Positions 11,053 to 26,198 of a DNA stretch of 64,000 bases are shown piece by piece; position 1 is the stretch's first letter; each line of letters starts with the position of its first letter. Position numbers and translations under genes: made by a program. The stretch is from positions 1-64,000 of the forward strand of contig JABCPU010000092.1 in NCBI GenBank assembly GCA_016800925.1, in the 5' to 3' direction. The notes under the pieces were generated by a model that was given only the letters and a program-made list of their open reading frames with translations, searched no databases and had not been told where the DNA came from. Source of the DNA: Suillus spraguei. Lineage: Eukaryota; Basidiomycota; Agaricomycetes; Boletales; Suillaceae.

Positions 11053-11309
11053 TTGATGTGTTTTCATCCATCATTTTGACAGCGTCTGCATGGAAAATAA
11101 CTTCTCTGTTGTCCACCACAATCGTATACGTAATATTTATTAAATTCAAGAATCAAACAATCATCGATAAAAAATGTATTGTAGATGTACATATCTTATT
11201 TCATCTAGAATAAGCCTATTGTAGTCCGCCTTCCATACACACAAGCAATCCCCATAAAATCGCAGTAGTACATCATTAGAAACACAAATAATAATACCAA
11301 AGTACCATA

Positions 11310-13849
11310 CTACCGTCCTGTTCCCTGCGTAGGTTTCCCAACCGCCATCTGCATCTGCATCTGCTGCATTTGCATCATCTGTAGTTGCTGCTGCTGCTGT
11401 ATCCCCACCGCTGCTTGCCCATTTACCTGGGCTTGATTTTGCATCCCCCGCCACTGATAGCCTGGTTGCAGTCGTGTTCCATGCTGCATGGCATAATATG
11501 GATACACCGGGTATTGTGGTATCATCATTGGCTGCTCCTGCCCAGCCGCCCTGTACTGCATTGTCGGGAAGTTGAACTGCTGCTGGGTCATGCCCGGGTG
11601 TTGTGCAGGTTGTGCAGGTTGGGGTGGGAGCGGGTTGGAATTGGGCATGGGCGAGCCTCTGGCCTGGTTTTGGAGCATGGGAGAGCCTCTGGCTTGGTTC
11701 TGGAGCATTGGGCTGTTTCGAGATTGTGAATTCTGCGGGGTCATACGTCCAGCTTGCACGTGGGCTGGTGGCTGGGCTTGAGCCTGTGCTTGGGCCTGCA
11801 CCTGTGCGTGGTGCGCTTGATGAGGTTGTGTGTGGTGAGCCTGAGCCTGTGCCTGAACTTGCGCCTGCATCTGCTGAGCCTGAGCTTGAGCCTGTGCCTG
11901 AGCCTGAGCATGCGCATGCGCTTGAGCTTGAGCCTGCGCTTGCGCCTGCATCTGCTGAGCCTGAGCCTGAGCTTGAGCTTGAGCTTGAGCCTGCGCTTGC
12001 GCTTGCATCTGCTGAGCCTGAGCCTGAGCCTGAGCCTGCGCTTGCGCCTGCATCTGCTGAGCCTGAGCCTGAGCCTGAGCTTGCGCCTGCATTTGCTGTG
12101 CTTGAGCCTGCATCTGCTGAGTTTGAGCCTGCGCCTGCGCTTGCTGAGCCTGAGCCTGCGCTTGAGCTTGAGCTTGAGCTGGTGTTTGAGCCTGAGCTTG
12201 AGGTGCATGAGTCTGAACCAATCGAGCTGGTTGGTGGTGGTGCAATTGCATCTGTTGAAGATACATTTTCTGACCTTGACTTTGAACATGCTGCTGCATC
12301 AGAAGTTGACCAGCATTCAGCTGCGCGGCGCCAGGCTGTTGTGCAGGGGAAGGCGTCGACTGAGATGGATAAGCCACTTGAGGCGTAGCAGCTTTTGATT
12401 GAGAACCTTGTGGTGAAGCAATTTGGAAGGATTGGTGGGCGGTCGGAGGGCGGTGGGGGAGTTGTGCGCCAGCTGCGAGAGGTGATGAGTGCAGCGCTTG
12501 CGATGATGGAGGGCGTGGTGATTGCGTGAACCTTTGTGCAGGTGACTGTGCAAACGGGAGCGGCGAAGACGCACTCACACGGGGTGAGGGGGAGGAAGTG
12601 TGCCGCGGCAGTGATTGAAGCTGGTTCACCGCGGGATGTGGGACAGGGGTAGCGGAAGAGCGTGACACCTCGGGAGTGATTTGGAAAGCCTGTGTCGCAT
12701 CGGCTTTCTTCTTTGTTTGCTTAGGTTTCTGGTCAGCAACTGGCTGGGGAGCTGGTGTTGGCGCTGGTGCGGGCGCAGCTAAGACGGGAGTAGGTTGTAA
12801 TTGAGCGACCTGTGGTTGCGGTGTAGGCGCAGGAGCCGGTATTTGGCCTTGTGTTTGATTTTGGCCTTGGGAATTTGCCTGACCTTGAGCCTGAGTTTGT
12901 GTTGGAGCCTGAGCGATAACTTGTACCAATTGGGCTTTGAGATAAGGCTGTGTTTCTAGTCCAACCGCCATGCGAACTTCCTTGACACGACGAATTGTGT
13001 CCAATATCCGATAACTAAGTGAAGGTGAGTAAGAACGGGTTACTTTGAGAAAATACGAAATACCTCGGGGCGTGAGACCGATTTTGTCTCTGGTTCATGA
13101 ACTGCATGATCTTGGCTCGACGAGTCTTGTCAGACTCATCTTCCTCGGGTGTAATGGCGGCTGCTTTTCGCTTCAATGAGATGGGTATACTTGGAGTAGA
13201 AACTCTGAGGGTATGATTTGCGATACGAGTTAAATGTGGGTTTGGATCAAGACATAGGGGAGGTGCAGTTTGTAGCTACAACAACAAAGAATATAAGATA
13301 CAGCAGGAAAGGTCGCGAATATAACATACCAGTATTTGTGCTTCGAGTTCAAGTACTTCCGTGTCTGTGAACTTATTGCCTGAACGCTGGTTCATGAGAC
13401 ATAGATTCGCCCAGAGCGTCTCGTCATTCGGGTGCAGAGCAACACGACTCCGTTCAGGTTTCTCGAGAGGTGGGTCTTTTGCTTTCTTTGGGCGGTAGTC
13501 TAGTAGCTCTACAATCATACAACCTAACGAAATCATGAAGTGAGAACCTTATACGGACAACTGGCCACTCACCATCATAGAATGGCACGCGTGCAGAGTC
13601 AAAAAGCTCAAGGTAGTCGACCGGTATTCGATGTGCTCGGACGTCATCGAGGATTGACTACCGACAGGTTAGCACGGTTCCTGCATCTTAAATTCAGCAA
13701 CGCACCGCGATAGGATTGTTGTACAGGAACTTAGGCCCGTTGTTGAGCGTCCAGTAGTCAGGATAGAGATGGACTGAGAAAGACGGTGCAGCATCTTCAT
13801 ACGAGTCTAGTAGTTGTTCCGCCGAGCGCGTAATGTTGTAACAAGACAT
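11310..13849 (-). CDS. SPT20: SAGA complex subunit Spt20
   Basis: Spt20 is a structural subunit of the SAGA histone-acetyltransferase coactivator and acts in the nucleus. Five exons (13849-13706, 13657-13573, 13523-13330, 13275-13064, 13014-11310) encode 779 aa. The Spt20 domain occupies roughly residues 1-145: [57 protein letters not shown] basic segment ([20 protein letters not shown]) follows. The last exon is a long Gln/Ala/Pro-rich tail with pure QA and QM repeats and a C-terminal run of Q and M. Such low-complexity tails are normal for fungal Spt20, but this one is extreme. HGH1 starts 152 bp away on the other strand, so the two share a promoter region. Confidence 0.88.
11770..12245 (-). 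repeat. In-frame CAR-GCN repeat tract encoding Gln-Ala / Gln-Met runs in SPT20
   Basis: About 470 bp of a hexanucleotide-like repeat, on the plus strand cctgagcctgcgcttg with small variations, encodes alternating Q and A with QQMQ inserted at intervals. Synonymous changes between units show it is partly aged and not one recent slippage event. It stays open in other frames, which produces spurious long reading frames on both strands. Confidence 0.9.
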
Positions 13850-14001
13850 TGCAGATGACTTACGCGCTCGCTAATGACTTCAATGCTACCGTGACGGTCA
13901 CGGTCTCTGATGACTATAGTCCAAACTCTTCGAGGTCATTTACGTAATCATAGATTCACAATCCGTAAAGCACTCGTGGGAATTATAATAACGGATGTAC
14001 G

Positions 14002-15634
14002 ATGGAGGCACAACTTAAGGAGGTTCGTGTCTTCATAGAAAAGTAAATCAAAGTGTTAATATGCTTGCAGCTCATCCCATTCTTAAGGGATAAAAATCCA
14101 CAGGTTCGACAAATAGCCCTGTCAAATCTACTCGGGCAAACACCAGAAGGATCTCCACATAGAAACATTTTTTATCATGGCCTTGGAGGAGCAGGCTTGC
14201 AGAAACCTAAGGAGACGGATATTATCCGTGATATCAAGCTTCTGTGCCGGGATCAACTTGTATGTACACCCAATTTCATTGTGGTCAAGCGATAATGGTC
14301 ACAGGCTGTTGCACACGATGCTTTCCGTGCATTGGTCAATCTTTCCGATTCACCACTGTTAGTGCCATTTTTGTCGGAACCAGCCTTTCTCACATTCTTG
14401 GTATCATACATATTGGTTTGTACTCTATGCTATGTTCGTCTTGCAGCGTCTAACCGCTTCTTAGAATGCAGATTCCATACTGGCAGATCTGGCGTCCATG
14501 CTACTTTCCAACATAACTGCTTCATCTTCATCATGCGCAGCCCTTTTAGCCTTGAAGGTACCAATACTAAAAACACCATCTTCATCGAGTCCTCTTTTCC
14601 CAACCCTGTCACGCTCTGGAACCTGTTCTGCGCCTATACCTTATCCACCAGGAGAGCCGCAGGATATCCTCGCCTTACCGATCCTTATCGATGCATTCGT
14701 AGAAGGTGCATCGATAGATCCTTCCAAAGATAGAACTTTTCGAAAACGGAAAGGAGATCTGCACTTCCTCGCCAGTGTCTTTGCCAACATCAGCACAGTC
14801 AGTTTGTCTCGAATAAATTACATATTGACACTAAAAGCCACAATGACTAGTCTCCAGCTGGTCGCGCGTTCTTCGTCACTCCACGACCGACGGATCCTTT
14901 GAATCCCAATAGTACCAATGAGTATCCTCTTGCCAAAATAGTTGTGTTCACAGAACATCAAGACACAATACGACGTGGTGGTGTTGCCTCAACATTGAAG
15001 TAGGAGCAATTTCCCTGCTTTGACTTTGAGTATATTCAATGTCTCGATCACAGGAACTGCGCTTTTTCTTCACAGGTTCACCGAGTAATACTATCTCCTG
15101 AAGCTGTTGTCGTTCCTCCATCGACATCGTCTGTCCCAGGTGTCGATGCACTGCCTTACATTTTATTACCACTAGCAGGCCCAGAAGAACTTGATCTAGA
15201 GGTACCATTGCGGTGATAGGCATCCCCAGCCTGCTGACGTTGTACCTTCCAGGAACAAGAAAAATTGCCATCCGCCCTTCAGTTCCTTCCATCCACGAAG
15301 AAGCGGGATCTAGATCCTGTCTTGCGCTTAACACATATCGAAACACTGCTTCTTCTTTGCACCACACGATGGGGCAGAGATTACCTCAGGGATCATGGGG
15401 TGTATGAGATTGTTAGAGGAGCACACATGGAGGAAACTGTCGACAAGGTCTGTTTCCGCTTACAATTTATCTTTGAACCGAGTTTCTTAGATTATTCAGG
15501 TTTCGGAGCACATAGAGCGCCTTGTCCAGCTTTTGAAAGGAGATGAAGGCGTAGAAACAGTCGATGAGCCCGATGTGGCACGTGTTGGAGATCAAGAAGA
15601 TGACGATGAAGATAACAGAATCGAAGAAGTATAA
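14002..15634 (+). CDS. HGH1: Hgh1 homologue (eEF2-folding cofactor)
   Basis: In yeast Hgh1 is an armadillo-type cytosolic adaptor that helps the TRiC/CCT chaperonin fold elongation factor 2. Eight exons (14002-14022, 14071-14259, 14305-14415, 14465-14797, 14851-14999, 15054-15201, 15253-15447, 15500-15634) give 426 aa. Typical residues are ELIPFLRDKNPQVRQIALSN at the N terminus, ALVNLSDSPLL, LASVFANIST, then the C-terminal block RLTHIETLLLLCTTRWGRDY and LRDHGVYEIVR. The tail is acidic (DQEDDDEDNRIEEV). The first exon codes only MEAQLKE. The gene is divergent from SPT20. The identification rests on the overall helical-repeat pattern and the conserved LLLLCTTRWGRDYLR block. Confidence 0.9.
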
Positions 15635-18600
15635 GTAGTCAAAAAATTAATTGTTTGATTTTGTCACAATTAGATGTAACGTGCGTGATTTTGGAGGGAC
15701 TGCTCTTTACTGTCATGTGGCCGAGAAGTACTTACTGTACGTTTTTTCCTCTTGATCGCATTGATCATTACACAGGAACTTGCTCAGACAGTCTCCGAAT
15801 CTGGTCAGTTGGGAGTTCAAGTGGAGCCCAACAGCAGGCAGCCACTGTCTCTTCAGCGCACAACCAGCGGAACCCTTTTCCGGTCATACCAACTTCTGGG
15901 TCTTTTTATTCTTTGTACATTCTTTGCGATGACGCAAAGAGTTGATGAGGCGTATGCCTTTTGGCGCGAGGGAAATGATGCACAAAAACGCTGGGCACGG
16001 TTCGTGTGATTGTTGACAAGTGAGTGTTATCCAATATGTCTTGATTTGTAATATGCATAAATGACACACGCAATATCACGCATTGATACCTAGTTCCGAA
16101 CGCTGGTTCGGGATATCGCCTTTTTTGAACCCCAGCATACATCCTTGTCTTGACGTCCTGCTTCGACTAGACTGAAGTCTATGACGGTCAGTATACTACA
16201 AGAAATTCAAAGGGCATCGCCCAATTGTGCAAGGTCCTTTAGCCTAGAACGCATTCATGACAAAGAAATGCGGTATGCATGTGAATTATGTATTCTCCTG
16301 AACCTGCCCGAATTCGAGGAATCCTCGTATCAGTCAGCAGGAGACCGGCACAACAATATCGTACGTGCGGGCACTACTAGACTCTCATTCGCACAAGGTC
16401 ACACCCCTGGTTGTGTAACGCGGCTTCTCTGCCCGCAGGTTTTACATATTCATATTCAATCGCTTTAGCTTTTCTCAATCAAAGTGGCAGTGACTAAGTA
16501 CGTATATACAAATGACATTCGATTTGCAAACGCTCACGCTTATTTGCCAAGAATATTTTTAATTGTCGCAGGTCATACTTCTCATACTTGCACATGATTT
16601 CCTTTGTCTTCATACTCACACAGGATGCAGAGGCAGGCGCCACCATCCAGAGAACGCCCAACTGTGATTTTTACTGGCTCTTCTTGGGCCACTCTTTATA
16701 TTATGATCGAAGTCAGCAATCATCCCCTGTGGTGTCTCAATACTCGGCTTGAATCGCGCTCGTGGATTATGATCTCACATCAACTCGACTCACAGCGCTA
16801 ATCGATTTGCGACTGCATATGCGGGTCAATTGGCAGTAACGGTGCCCATCTAAATTCTTTGACAAGATCCGGAGGAGAGGTTTGAAATCGGGAGCCAAAT
16901 GATAACTCCACGAGGCGGTGTCAAATAATGCGGGATGTCGGAACTCTGGGAGTCATTCCGCAGGGGGGTCTGCGCACGTATAGGACCCCAAAAAATGAAT
17001 GGATGAATTATTAATAGATGGATGAACTCCTTCCTCTGGCTCTATTGGCACCAATACTTTAGAAAACTGGTATTCGTATAATATTCCATCAATGTTCTAG
17101 TCATTCACCAAACAGACACCGCCACCGGACTCGAAGACGCGCTATTCCGAAGCTTCCGAACACATTGACTGTATGCACCTTGCTCCCAGCAAGCCGACAT
17201 GGAATGCGCTCTTCGATCAAGTTTCACATGTTATTCTATTACTAAACCCTCAGTTGTGTTTTTTCAGTGTCATTAATCCCCTTCACCATCATCCTCCTTC
17301 TACGATGAGGGCTTACGGCTACCCACATTTTGGGTCTGAGGGACGTCAAATGCATCCGAGAAAAGGGTAACGATCATCAATGATCATTACGCACGAATTG
17401 GGCATAGTTTTGCGTAGCCCTTGCGCTGAAACTCAATGGAAGATAACTCGACTGATCCGTTGCCGTCTTCGTGGGACTCAACAAACTCCGTAATGCCCTG
17501 CTCAATGCCCTGTCCTCTGGAATATCCAAACTCATTCCCCGATATGACGCTTGTTATCGCATCTCCGACGAAACAACTTGCTGTAACATACTATACATCT
17601 CAAATGGGACAGACTTATAGGGCAACTTTGCAGTCTAATGCTGCGGATCTGACATCCTGGCAAGTCCAATGGACGGTACTACTACGGTATGGGAATAATA
17701 AAACACCGACTTGAAGGAGCAGCATGCTGATGGCAGTCACTAACGGTCGATGTGCCCGCAACTCGCTTAATCACCGTCGGTGCGGCTGTTTAATGCTCAA
17801 AACTATCCTCATGTCACATGTAGCAACCATCATGGTAGTCTTTGGTGTTTTGATAATTATATCTACTGGTCGCCCATGTTTTCCGCCGCAGGCCCCTGCG
17901 TGTTTAACGTATTCATGACATCAAATTTTCCAGCACAACCTTCTGCACCAGGACGGCAGCGAATCTATCGAGCCTAGGTTCACCACATAGGCAGTAGTCA
18001 TAGCGGCAGTCCGTGTATCTAAAAAAACTTTTGGTGCAACCCTGCAATTATTTATGTCCTGCAAGCAGTGTTATCGCTTGCGAAGGTCGTCGTCATATAA
18101 GGAGTTCAGGCTAATGGGGTAATCCCTGGCCCCACGCGTCAGTTAGGTGACGTCAAGTGAAGTATCGGCTTCACCGTACAATGACCACGTTTTATTCATT
18201 TATGCACGAGATGATAAAGCATTCTTCTATCCCCGCTGAGTACCATTGACGGCATACTTGTTAGAAAAAAAAACGGTATTTTTGGCCTGTCATCTGTCTC
18301 GCCAAGACCGATAAGATAATGATTGGAAAGAGAAGACTTAAAGAATGTTTTAATTTTCGTCTGCGGACGTAATGTGAATGAAAGTAAGTTAAAGAAGACA
18401 TATTCTCGATGATGTCTTGGTACGTGTGATGAGCTGTAAGCCTGTAACAATAAGGTCGCGGCCTTGAAAGCTCAGTTAATTGATTCCTTGCAAACTGAAT
18501 GTCTGCGAAGGTCGCAAACTCTGCAATATCGCTCCCACTGTCTGGGAGGTAGGGTGTCAATAAGTACCAATTATGGTGTGCTATTTTTCCGGCTTGTAAT

Positions 18601-19052
18601 CACCACTGACGTTTCAATGAAAGCACAACTAATTAAATACCTAAGATGCATAGGTCGCAGTGAAGCGAGACAGCGGAGCCTTCAAGTTGCCGTTTGAAGT
18701 TCACCTGTCTGTCGGAGAGGCACCGATAGGTACACAACGTGGACCGAAAAAACTATGATGAGTCGAAATATAGATTCTCAGTTCCTTCGCTTCGACCGAT
18801 TAACCTAACTAAACGCCGTGATGCGAATTACTAAGAGGTACGCTGAGAAATGAGATCTATAACCTTATCATCATAACAGACACTGCAAAGTGGAGCCATA
18901 CTACCAACCCTCATAACGTGTACCGGAGGAACCCCTATAACCCGGGAAAAAAAACCATTGTAATGTCATTGAAAGGTCCAGCCGTTAATGAAAATAGGAA
19001 GGAAGATGAGTGAGAAGCAGGCCGGATAGATTAGAGCATCACGAGTCCAACT
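15635..19052. other. 3.4-kb interval without a supported gene
   Basis: Several short frames exist. At 15,752-16,009 the plus strand has a frame with one possible membrane segment (LLGLFILCTFFAMT) that ends RWARFV. At 16,181-16,468 and 17,436-17,714 are further frames of about 95 residues; the latter (MEDNSTDPLPSS...) is rich in S and T. None has a domain I know, and I could not join them by introns into a longer protein. They may be decayed genes or chance frames. No tRNA or repeat stands out. Confidence 0.45.
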
Positions 19053-20349
19053 TCACCCTCTCCGTATATGATCATTCGGGTCGCGATCTTGTGACCCATA
19101 AGAATCGTCGTCATCACTTCCGCCACTAGATGCAATCGCAGAATCCTCCATGGTGTTGTGAGATCCTGGGTCCTTGCTATTGCTCCCGCGGGACCGTTCC
19201 CCTCGTGCCCGCTTTTTCAGCTGAAACAAAACGTGATAAGAAGAATCAGAGGGTTCATGCTGACGTACAAGTTTAGCATACACGAGGCCACATGCGTTGC
19301 ACAAGGTTCGAGGGCCTAAACCATAATAATATAAGCTCAAAGCATGTGGCGTACAAAATAAGCCCGCGCTCACCTAGGGGACCACGCCTCCACTCAGGGG
19401 TTGAGGTTGCGTTACAACCCAAGCAAGTCTGCCCTTCTTGAGCATGTTCCTCGGCCTTCTAAGTACAAAAAAGGAAGAATCAACATTTTAGCATATTCCC
19501 CATAACAGATGGTTCACCTGCCGCTTTATGGCCGGAGTATCCTTGTCGCTGCCGCCCGTAGACGGCCTCGTGTCAGGGTTTGATTGAGCAACTGCTGATT
19601 GCAACATCTGTCTTCCGTAGTTCGCAGACTGGATCATGCGTTCCATGGTTTCAGGCGGTGGGAGCCGCGAAGAAACCCCCGCGGACACCAGGGATTTGGT
19701 ACCCTCGAGTATCATACTATAGGACTCCACCATCTGTTGACAAGTCAGGTATTGAACGCAAAGAAATGTCTGTCGGACGTACCTTGCCAAAATCTAGGCT
19801 AGGATTTATAATTGGACTTGGAGCCAGGGCTGGTGACTCCTTGTCCCGCCTCTTGCTCTTTTGAACGGGCGATGCATGAGCTGACCCAGGGGCAGGGGGA
19901 TAGCGTTCCTCTGGGCGGCGATTCTCAAGTGGTTGATTGGATGGACCAGCGGCATACGATCGTGCCTCTGCATGGGTGGTCTGAGAGACTGATTCCGGGC
20001 GGGCTGCATTTGGGGCGTACGTCACTTCTGCCGTGATGGATGTAGGTGGGAAGGTCCCGAATTGAGGTGACCAGCTTTCACTGGGCTGCCATTGAGGCTG
20101 CGACTGAGGAAGGGTATATGATGGAGCGGGTGCATAGGACGCTTGTTGTGTATATGAAGAAGATGCCGCAAAAGGTGCCTGCTGGTGTTGCGAATGAAAC
20201 TGAGTGATGGGGGAGCGTATCGGCCGGGGAGGAGGCTGAGGAGGTGGAGCTGATACGTAAGCTTGCGTAGGATATGTTTGATACTCATAAGAGGTTGTCG
20301 ATCCTCCTTGGGGATTAGCATAAATATAACGTTGATGTTCTGCAGACAT
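19053..20349 (-). CDS. GATA-type zinc-finger transcription factor
   Basis: This is a nuclear DNA-binding regulator expected to bind GATA-core sites. Five exons (20349-19783, 19733-19518, 19458-19374, 19315-19269, 19220-19053) give 360 aa. The first 190 residues are disordered and rich in P, Q, S and Y, followed by a basic KSKRRDKE. The single finger near residues 270-295 is CLGC-X18-CNAC (TPEWRRGPLGPRTLCNACG), with the 18-residue loop known from White-collar-2-like fungal GATA fingers. It is followed by KKRARGERSRG and an acidic Ser/Asp tail. I saw no PAS domain, so it is not a canonical WC-2. The finger is split by an intron inside GPLG. An upstream open stretch without ATG leaves open an extra 5' exon. 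Confidence 0.85.
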
Positions 20350-21294
20350 TCCAAAGGCTATTGGAAGGGAGGAGGAATCGCCGATGTTTTTAAAGCTGAG
20401 CACTGGCGGAAGAGAATGCGAAAGAGGAAATCCTTGAACGCTGTTGCGATTAAAGTGCGTGTCAGGAGCCTCGAGGCTATATCCCCGAAATGAAAGATAG
20501 ATCGTCAGAAGTCAATCAATGACAAGTAAGTTGGAGCGAATGAATGCAGTGGGGGAACGAAATCGCGGAGCCGCACCAAATAAACAATAAGGAGCGATAG
20601 GGAGACTCTGAGGACACGCAGTCGGACAATGATCATCGCGCAAGCGATACATGGCTGCCCGTCCGTTGCTCACTCACGGATAGGTCGAAAATGGCCTCAC
20701 AAGTTCTGATTAGAAACGCACGTTTCGCCTGAAGTTTGTGGACAAAGCTTGTTCGTCAAGATGTGATGAATCTGGTTTACGTGAAATGATCAATCTCGCA
20801 AAAAAGTGCCGCGGCCACACTAACCTGTGTTAAGGCTGTTGGCAAGTATTAACCGGTGACCTTTGTCGATAATCTAAGTCCCAGGACGAGTGCGACAAAA
20901 AGATGGCAAATACTAAGTAGACAGTGGAAGTAGGAGAAAAAGTTGCATTTGAAACATACTCTCAGCTCCATGCTTTAAACGGTGACGCTTACACCGATCG
21001 GCGAGACTTCCATCAGGACGCCTTGCTGCACGCGGCTACCCCGTGGAAGCCGTCTTGTTACCGGCCTATCAAATCACAGTCATGCATATGGTTCTCTACA
21101 GGTAATCCAAATATTGAAATTGCCTCAAATGACCATATATTTGCCAACGCGACTCCAATAAATTCCAAATGTCCGTCCATTAGATAAAGATGCAGCTTGT
21201 GATAACATGTCAGTAACTAATGCGATGCCTTCCACAACTAGAGATGGCGTATGCAAAATGAGATGGAAGGAGTGCAAGTGGATCAGTAAATACG
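20350..21294. other. Interval without a supported gene (5' side of the GATA factor)
   Basis: This interval lies between the GATA-factor start and the 3' end of the next gene on the same strand. It probably holds the GATA-factor promoter and leader. A short plus-strand frame at 20,924-21,187 has no recognisable features. Confidence 0.45.
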
Positions 21295-22979
21295 CTATCG
21301 AGTTTGTATGAAATCCTGCCCTCTAGACTTGCCTATATCCGGCCCTTCTTTCCAATCAGACTCCTTCATAATGACAGGGGACTGGGCAGGAGATGGCTCA
21401 TAATCATTGTCGTAATCGCCTTCTTCATCAGATGGCGCTAAATTGGCAGGTGTCTTGGGGGCGTTCAGTCCGCCTGCGGCACGCTCCTGTGCACGTCTCC
21501 TTCTACGAAGAATTTGTTTTCGGTTCTTCACCGCTTGACGGTATTCTAGCCCCTCTCCGTAGAAAAGGGAGTACTCGCAACGTGGACAGATCCATTCATC
21601 TGCAGGATTGACTATTTGCGCAGTGGGCGTAACCGTGTTTGCCTTCTTGCGTCTGCGAGGCGATATTTGTGCCGAGAGGAAGCGAAGTGCAAGTGGCCCA
21701 AGCATGTTCTGAGCATTGGCACTCGCCTGGACTACATTAGCCTGCCCAGATGAAGGAAGCCTGGAAGGAACGTAATTTTTGCGGTGATGTGGATTTGATG
21801 CGATAGCAAGTGCATTTCGCTTTTTCTTTTTACTTCCCTTGCCTTTCCCCCCTGGCATTTCCAGAAACTCCGATGACTGATCCCCACTTTCAGCTGCACC
21901 CTTAAGTGCCCGCTGCTGCGTTTTCTCTCCCCGCTTTGACTTAGCCCCCTTGCCTGCCGTAAGTGCCGCTTGTTTAGCATCGGCAGCTGCCTTGGCCACT
22001 TTAGCCGCTTGACGTGCGAGTTCATTTTCGAACCGATTTCTGAGTGCGAGCACCTCCTGTTTCGTCGCAACGAGGCGATCAGATGCTTAAATTAAACCAG
22101 TTTTGATCAGGTTTTGACATCACTTTGATAACTAGACTGCGACTCACTTGCACTAGAAAACGTGAACACAAATTGAGCGGTTGGAAATGAAGGCTTCTTC
22201 TGAGGGGGCATTGAGGCTGCATGAACCTTTGCTACGCGAGCAAGACGCGGACCAGGTCGACGCGAGAGTCGTACTTTGGGCGGATTAGAGCCAGATCTGA
22301 TCATCGAACCCGCAAAGGGCAAATGCGTCGATAATGCTTGATCAAGGGCAAGTGTATCGCCAAGAGAAAGGGCCCCCAAGACGGCTGCAAGCTGGCGCTT
22401 TCGATGCTTGAGTAGCTCCTTATGCTGGAGACCTGCCAACGTTGATGGGGTGATCTTCCCCTTCCTGGGGGTTGAGTTCACCAATGGTGGCAGGGCAGAA
22501 AGGTCAAGGCCATGGTTAGCCCGATCATTCAATATAGCCAAACTGTCCAAAATTTCATCCTCTGCACCCAACTGTGGCTCCGCCTCCCGCCCTTGCGCCG
22601 CGCCTGACATGTTAGCTGGCACCTTCCTCTTCTTCGTATTCCCGGGCTGCTGGAGATGATCCGTATAGTCACCCTCACTCTGGTCTTCCTCCGACTTTCC
22701 CATTTTCCCGAGCTGATACGCCGCGCTCAGATCAAGGGTGTCTCCATTGCGGGTGCCACCGAACACAGAGGCGTAGTAAGACTGCAGAGAGGAGTCCGCA
22801 TGAGCAATGAGTTCTTCTGCGAGAGATTCTGCACCAAGAATATCGGCCATGGGACGGATGAGGTCGTCTGCTGCTGGAATGGGCGCGTCTGAAGTGCGTC
22901 TACGTTTGGGTAACGGTTTAAGCCTCCTCAACGGCTGAAATTCCGGCTCATCGGATGCGGGAGACGATCCTCGATACAT
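21295..22979 (-). CDS. Basidiomycete-type protein of unknown function with basic coiled coil and a CPRC motif
   Basis: I do not recognise a named family. Two exons (22979-22148, 22085-21295) encode 540 aa. The start MYRGSSPASDEPEF was chosen because it begins the charged conserved-looking part; an in-frame ATG lies 48 nt upstream. Residues 1-50 hold LRRLKPLPKRRRTSDAP, a likely nuclear signal. Residues 180-235 include LAGLQHKELLKHRKRQLAAV. After the intron a K/A-rich helix (LRNRFENELARQAAKVAKAA) looks like a coiled coil. Near residue 445, DEWICPRCEYSLFYGEGLEY carries one C-X2-C pair without a second pair nearby, then a strongly basic KNRKQILRRRRRAQERA. Nuclear location is likely; a role in chromatin or RNA binding is only a guess. 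Confidence 0.7.
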
Positions 22980-23772
22980 CTTATGGCAGGATTTCAATGA
23001 AAGAAGATAATTGGAAAAAGCCAGCAAACTGTAGCGTCTAAAGCAAAAAGAGCGAAGGAGGGAACGTCTGAAATAGACGGCTTCCGGCGCTGGCCAAGCT
23101 TATGCTGACGTGGAGACCAACTGCTACAAGTCGGTGGCTACGACAGCCGATACATTTTCGCACCCTCCGGAGTCTCACCAGGGCTTGAGAGTAAAACAGC
23201 CTGCAATGGGAAGGCATCTAGGAATTGACAGAATAAGACAGGAAAGACTACGGTACAGGATATGCGATGCTCTAACAGTAAAAATTGTCTCGTGAGGATA
23301 TCAAATAATGTCCGACCGCGCGTCGCAATGCCAATAAATGAGTGGATATCGCGAAACGACGACTGACAAATGATGTATGCTGCTCATGTTTACGGCCCGC
23401 CGTTTAACGTCTATCTATAATGCGGAGAGGGGGGTGGCGCTTGGGGGAAAGAATTAGGAGTAGACATACCGCACCGAGACAATAGAAACACAGACGACGA
23501 ATGTAATATAGGCCGTATAGTCTTCATAATGAGCAGGAGCAACGAGACAAACAAGGTTGAAAGAGCAGCGCAAGGAGTCCGTGCGTGAGAGAGGAAATGA
23601 GAGCGAAACACAGAGCGAGATGGATGTTTGAGTGCATAGGGCAAGGAGTTGTTACCAGGGACATTTTTATCAGTGCGAAATCGAGGTGAAATCCGAGAGA
23701 AGTTGCAGGCTGAGAAGAATTCGATATGATTGGGTGAGAGGCGAGCGAATTTAGGGCATGGCGATAGTATAT
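22980..23772. other. Intergenic region: 5' side of the unknown gene and 3' side of DED1
   Basis: The sequence holds no convincing coding frame. The pyrimidine/purine-biased stretch 23,410-23,770 directly follows the DED1 stop and may be its 3' untranslated region. Confidence 0.45.
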
Positions 23773-25945
<2,173 letters not shown>

Positions 25946-26198
25946 ATTAAGTCGAAATGTTAATGAACTTGACCGTTCTTTTTTCTGCCGTTGGTGTTCT
26001 AGAGAAGGACCGATGTTGGTGGATGAAGAAAGAAAGCTGAGCAACCACAATTTTGATAAAAAATTCCGGAGCTCGGGGATGCTGACTAATCAAATACCAT
26101 AAATGGGTAATCATTCTCACGTACTGCCATTTACCTTTTTTGTCAAGTCAACGTAGCTCTCTAATAGATTGTTACTTGCCCCGAAGCACAAAACTAAG

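Noticed and set aside
11572..12398. Plus-strand and alternative minus-strand long frames across the SPT20 tail
   Set aside because: The repeat has no stops in several frames. Only the frame continuing the spliced Spt20 domain is supported.
17436..17714. Possible small protein starting MEDNSTDPLPSS
   Set aside because: No domain, no conserved neighbour exon, and no clear promoter; kept only as a remark in the interval entry.
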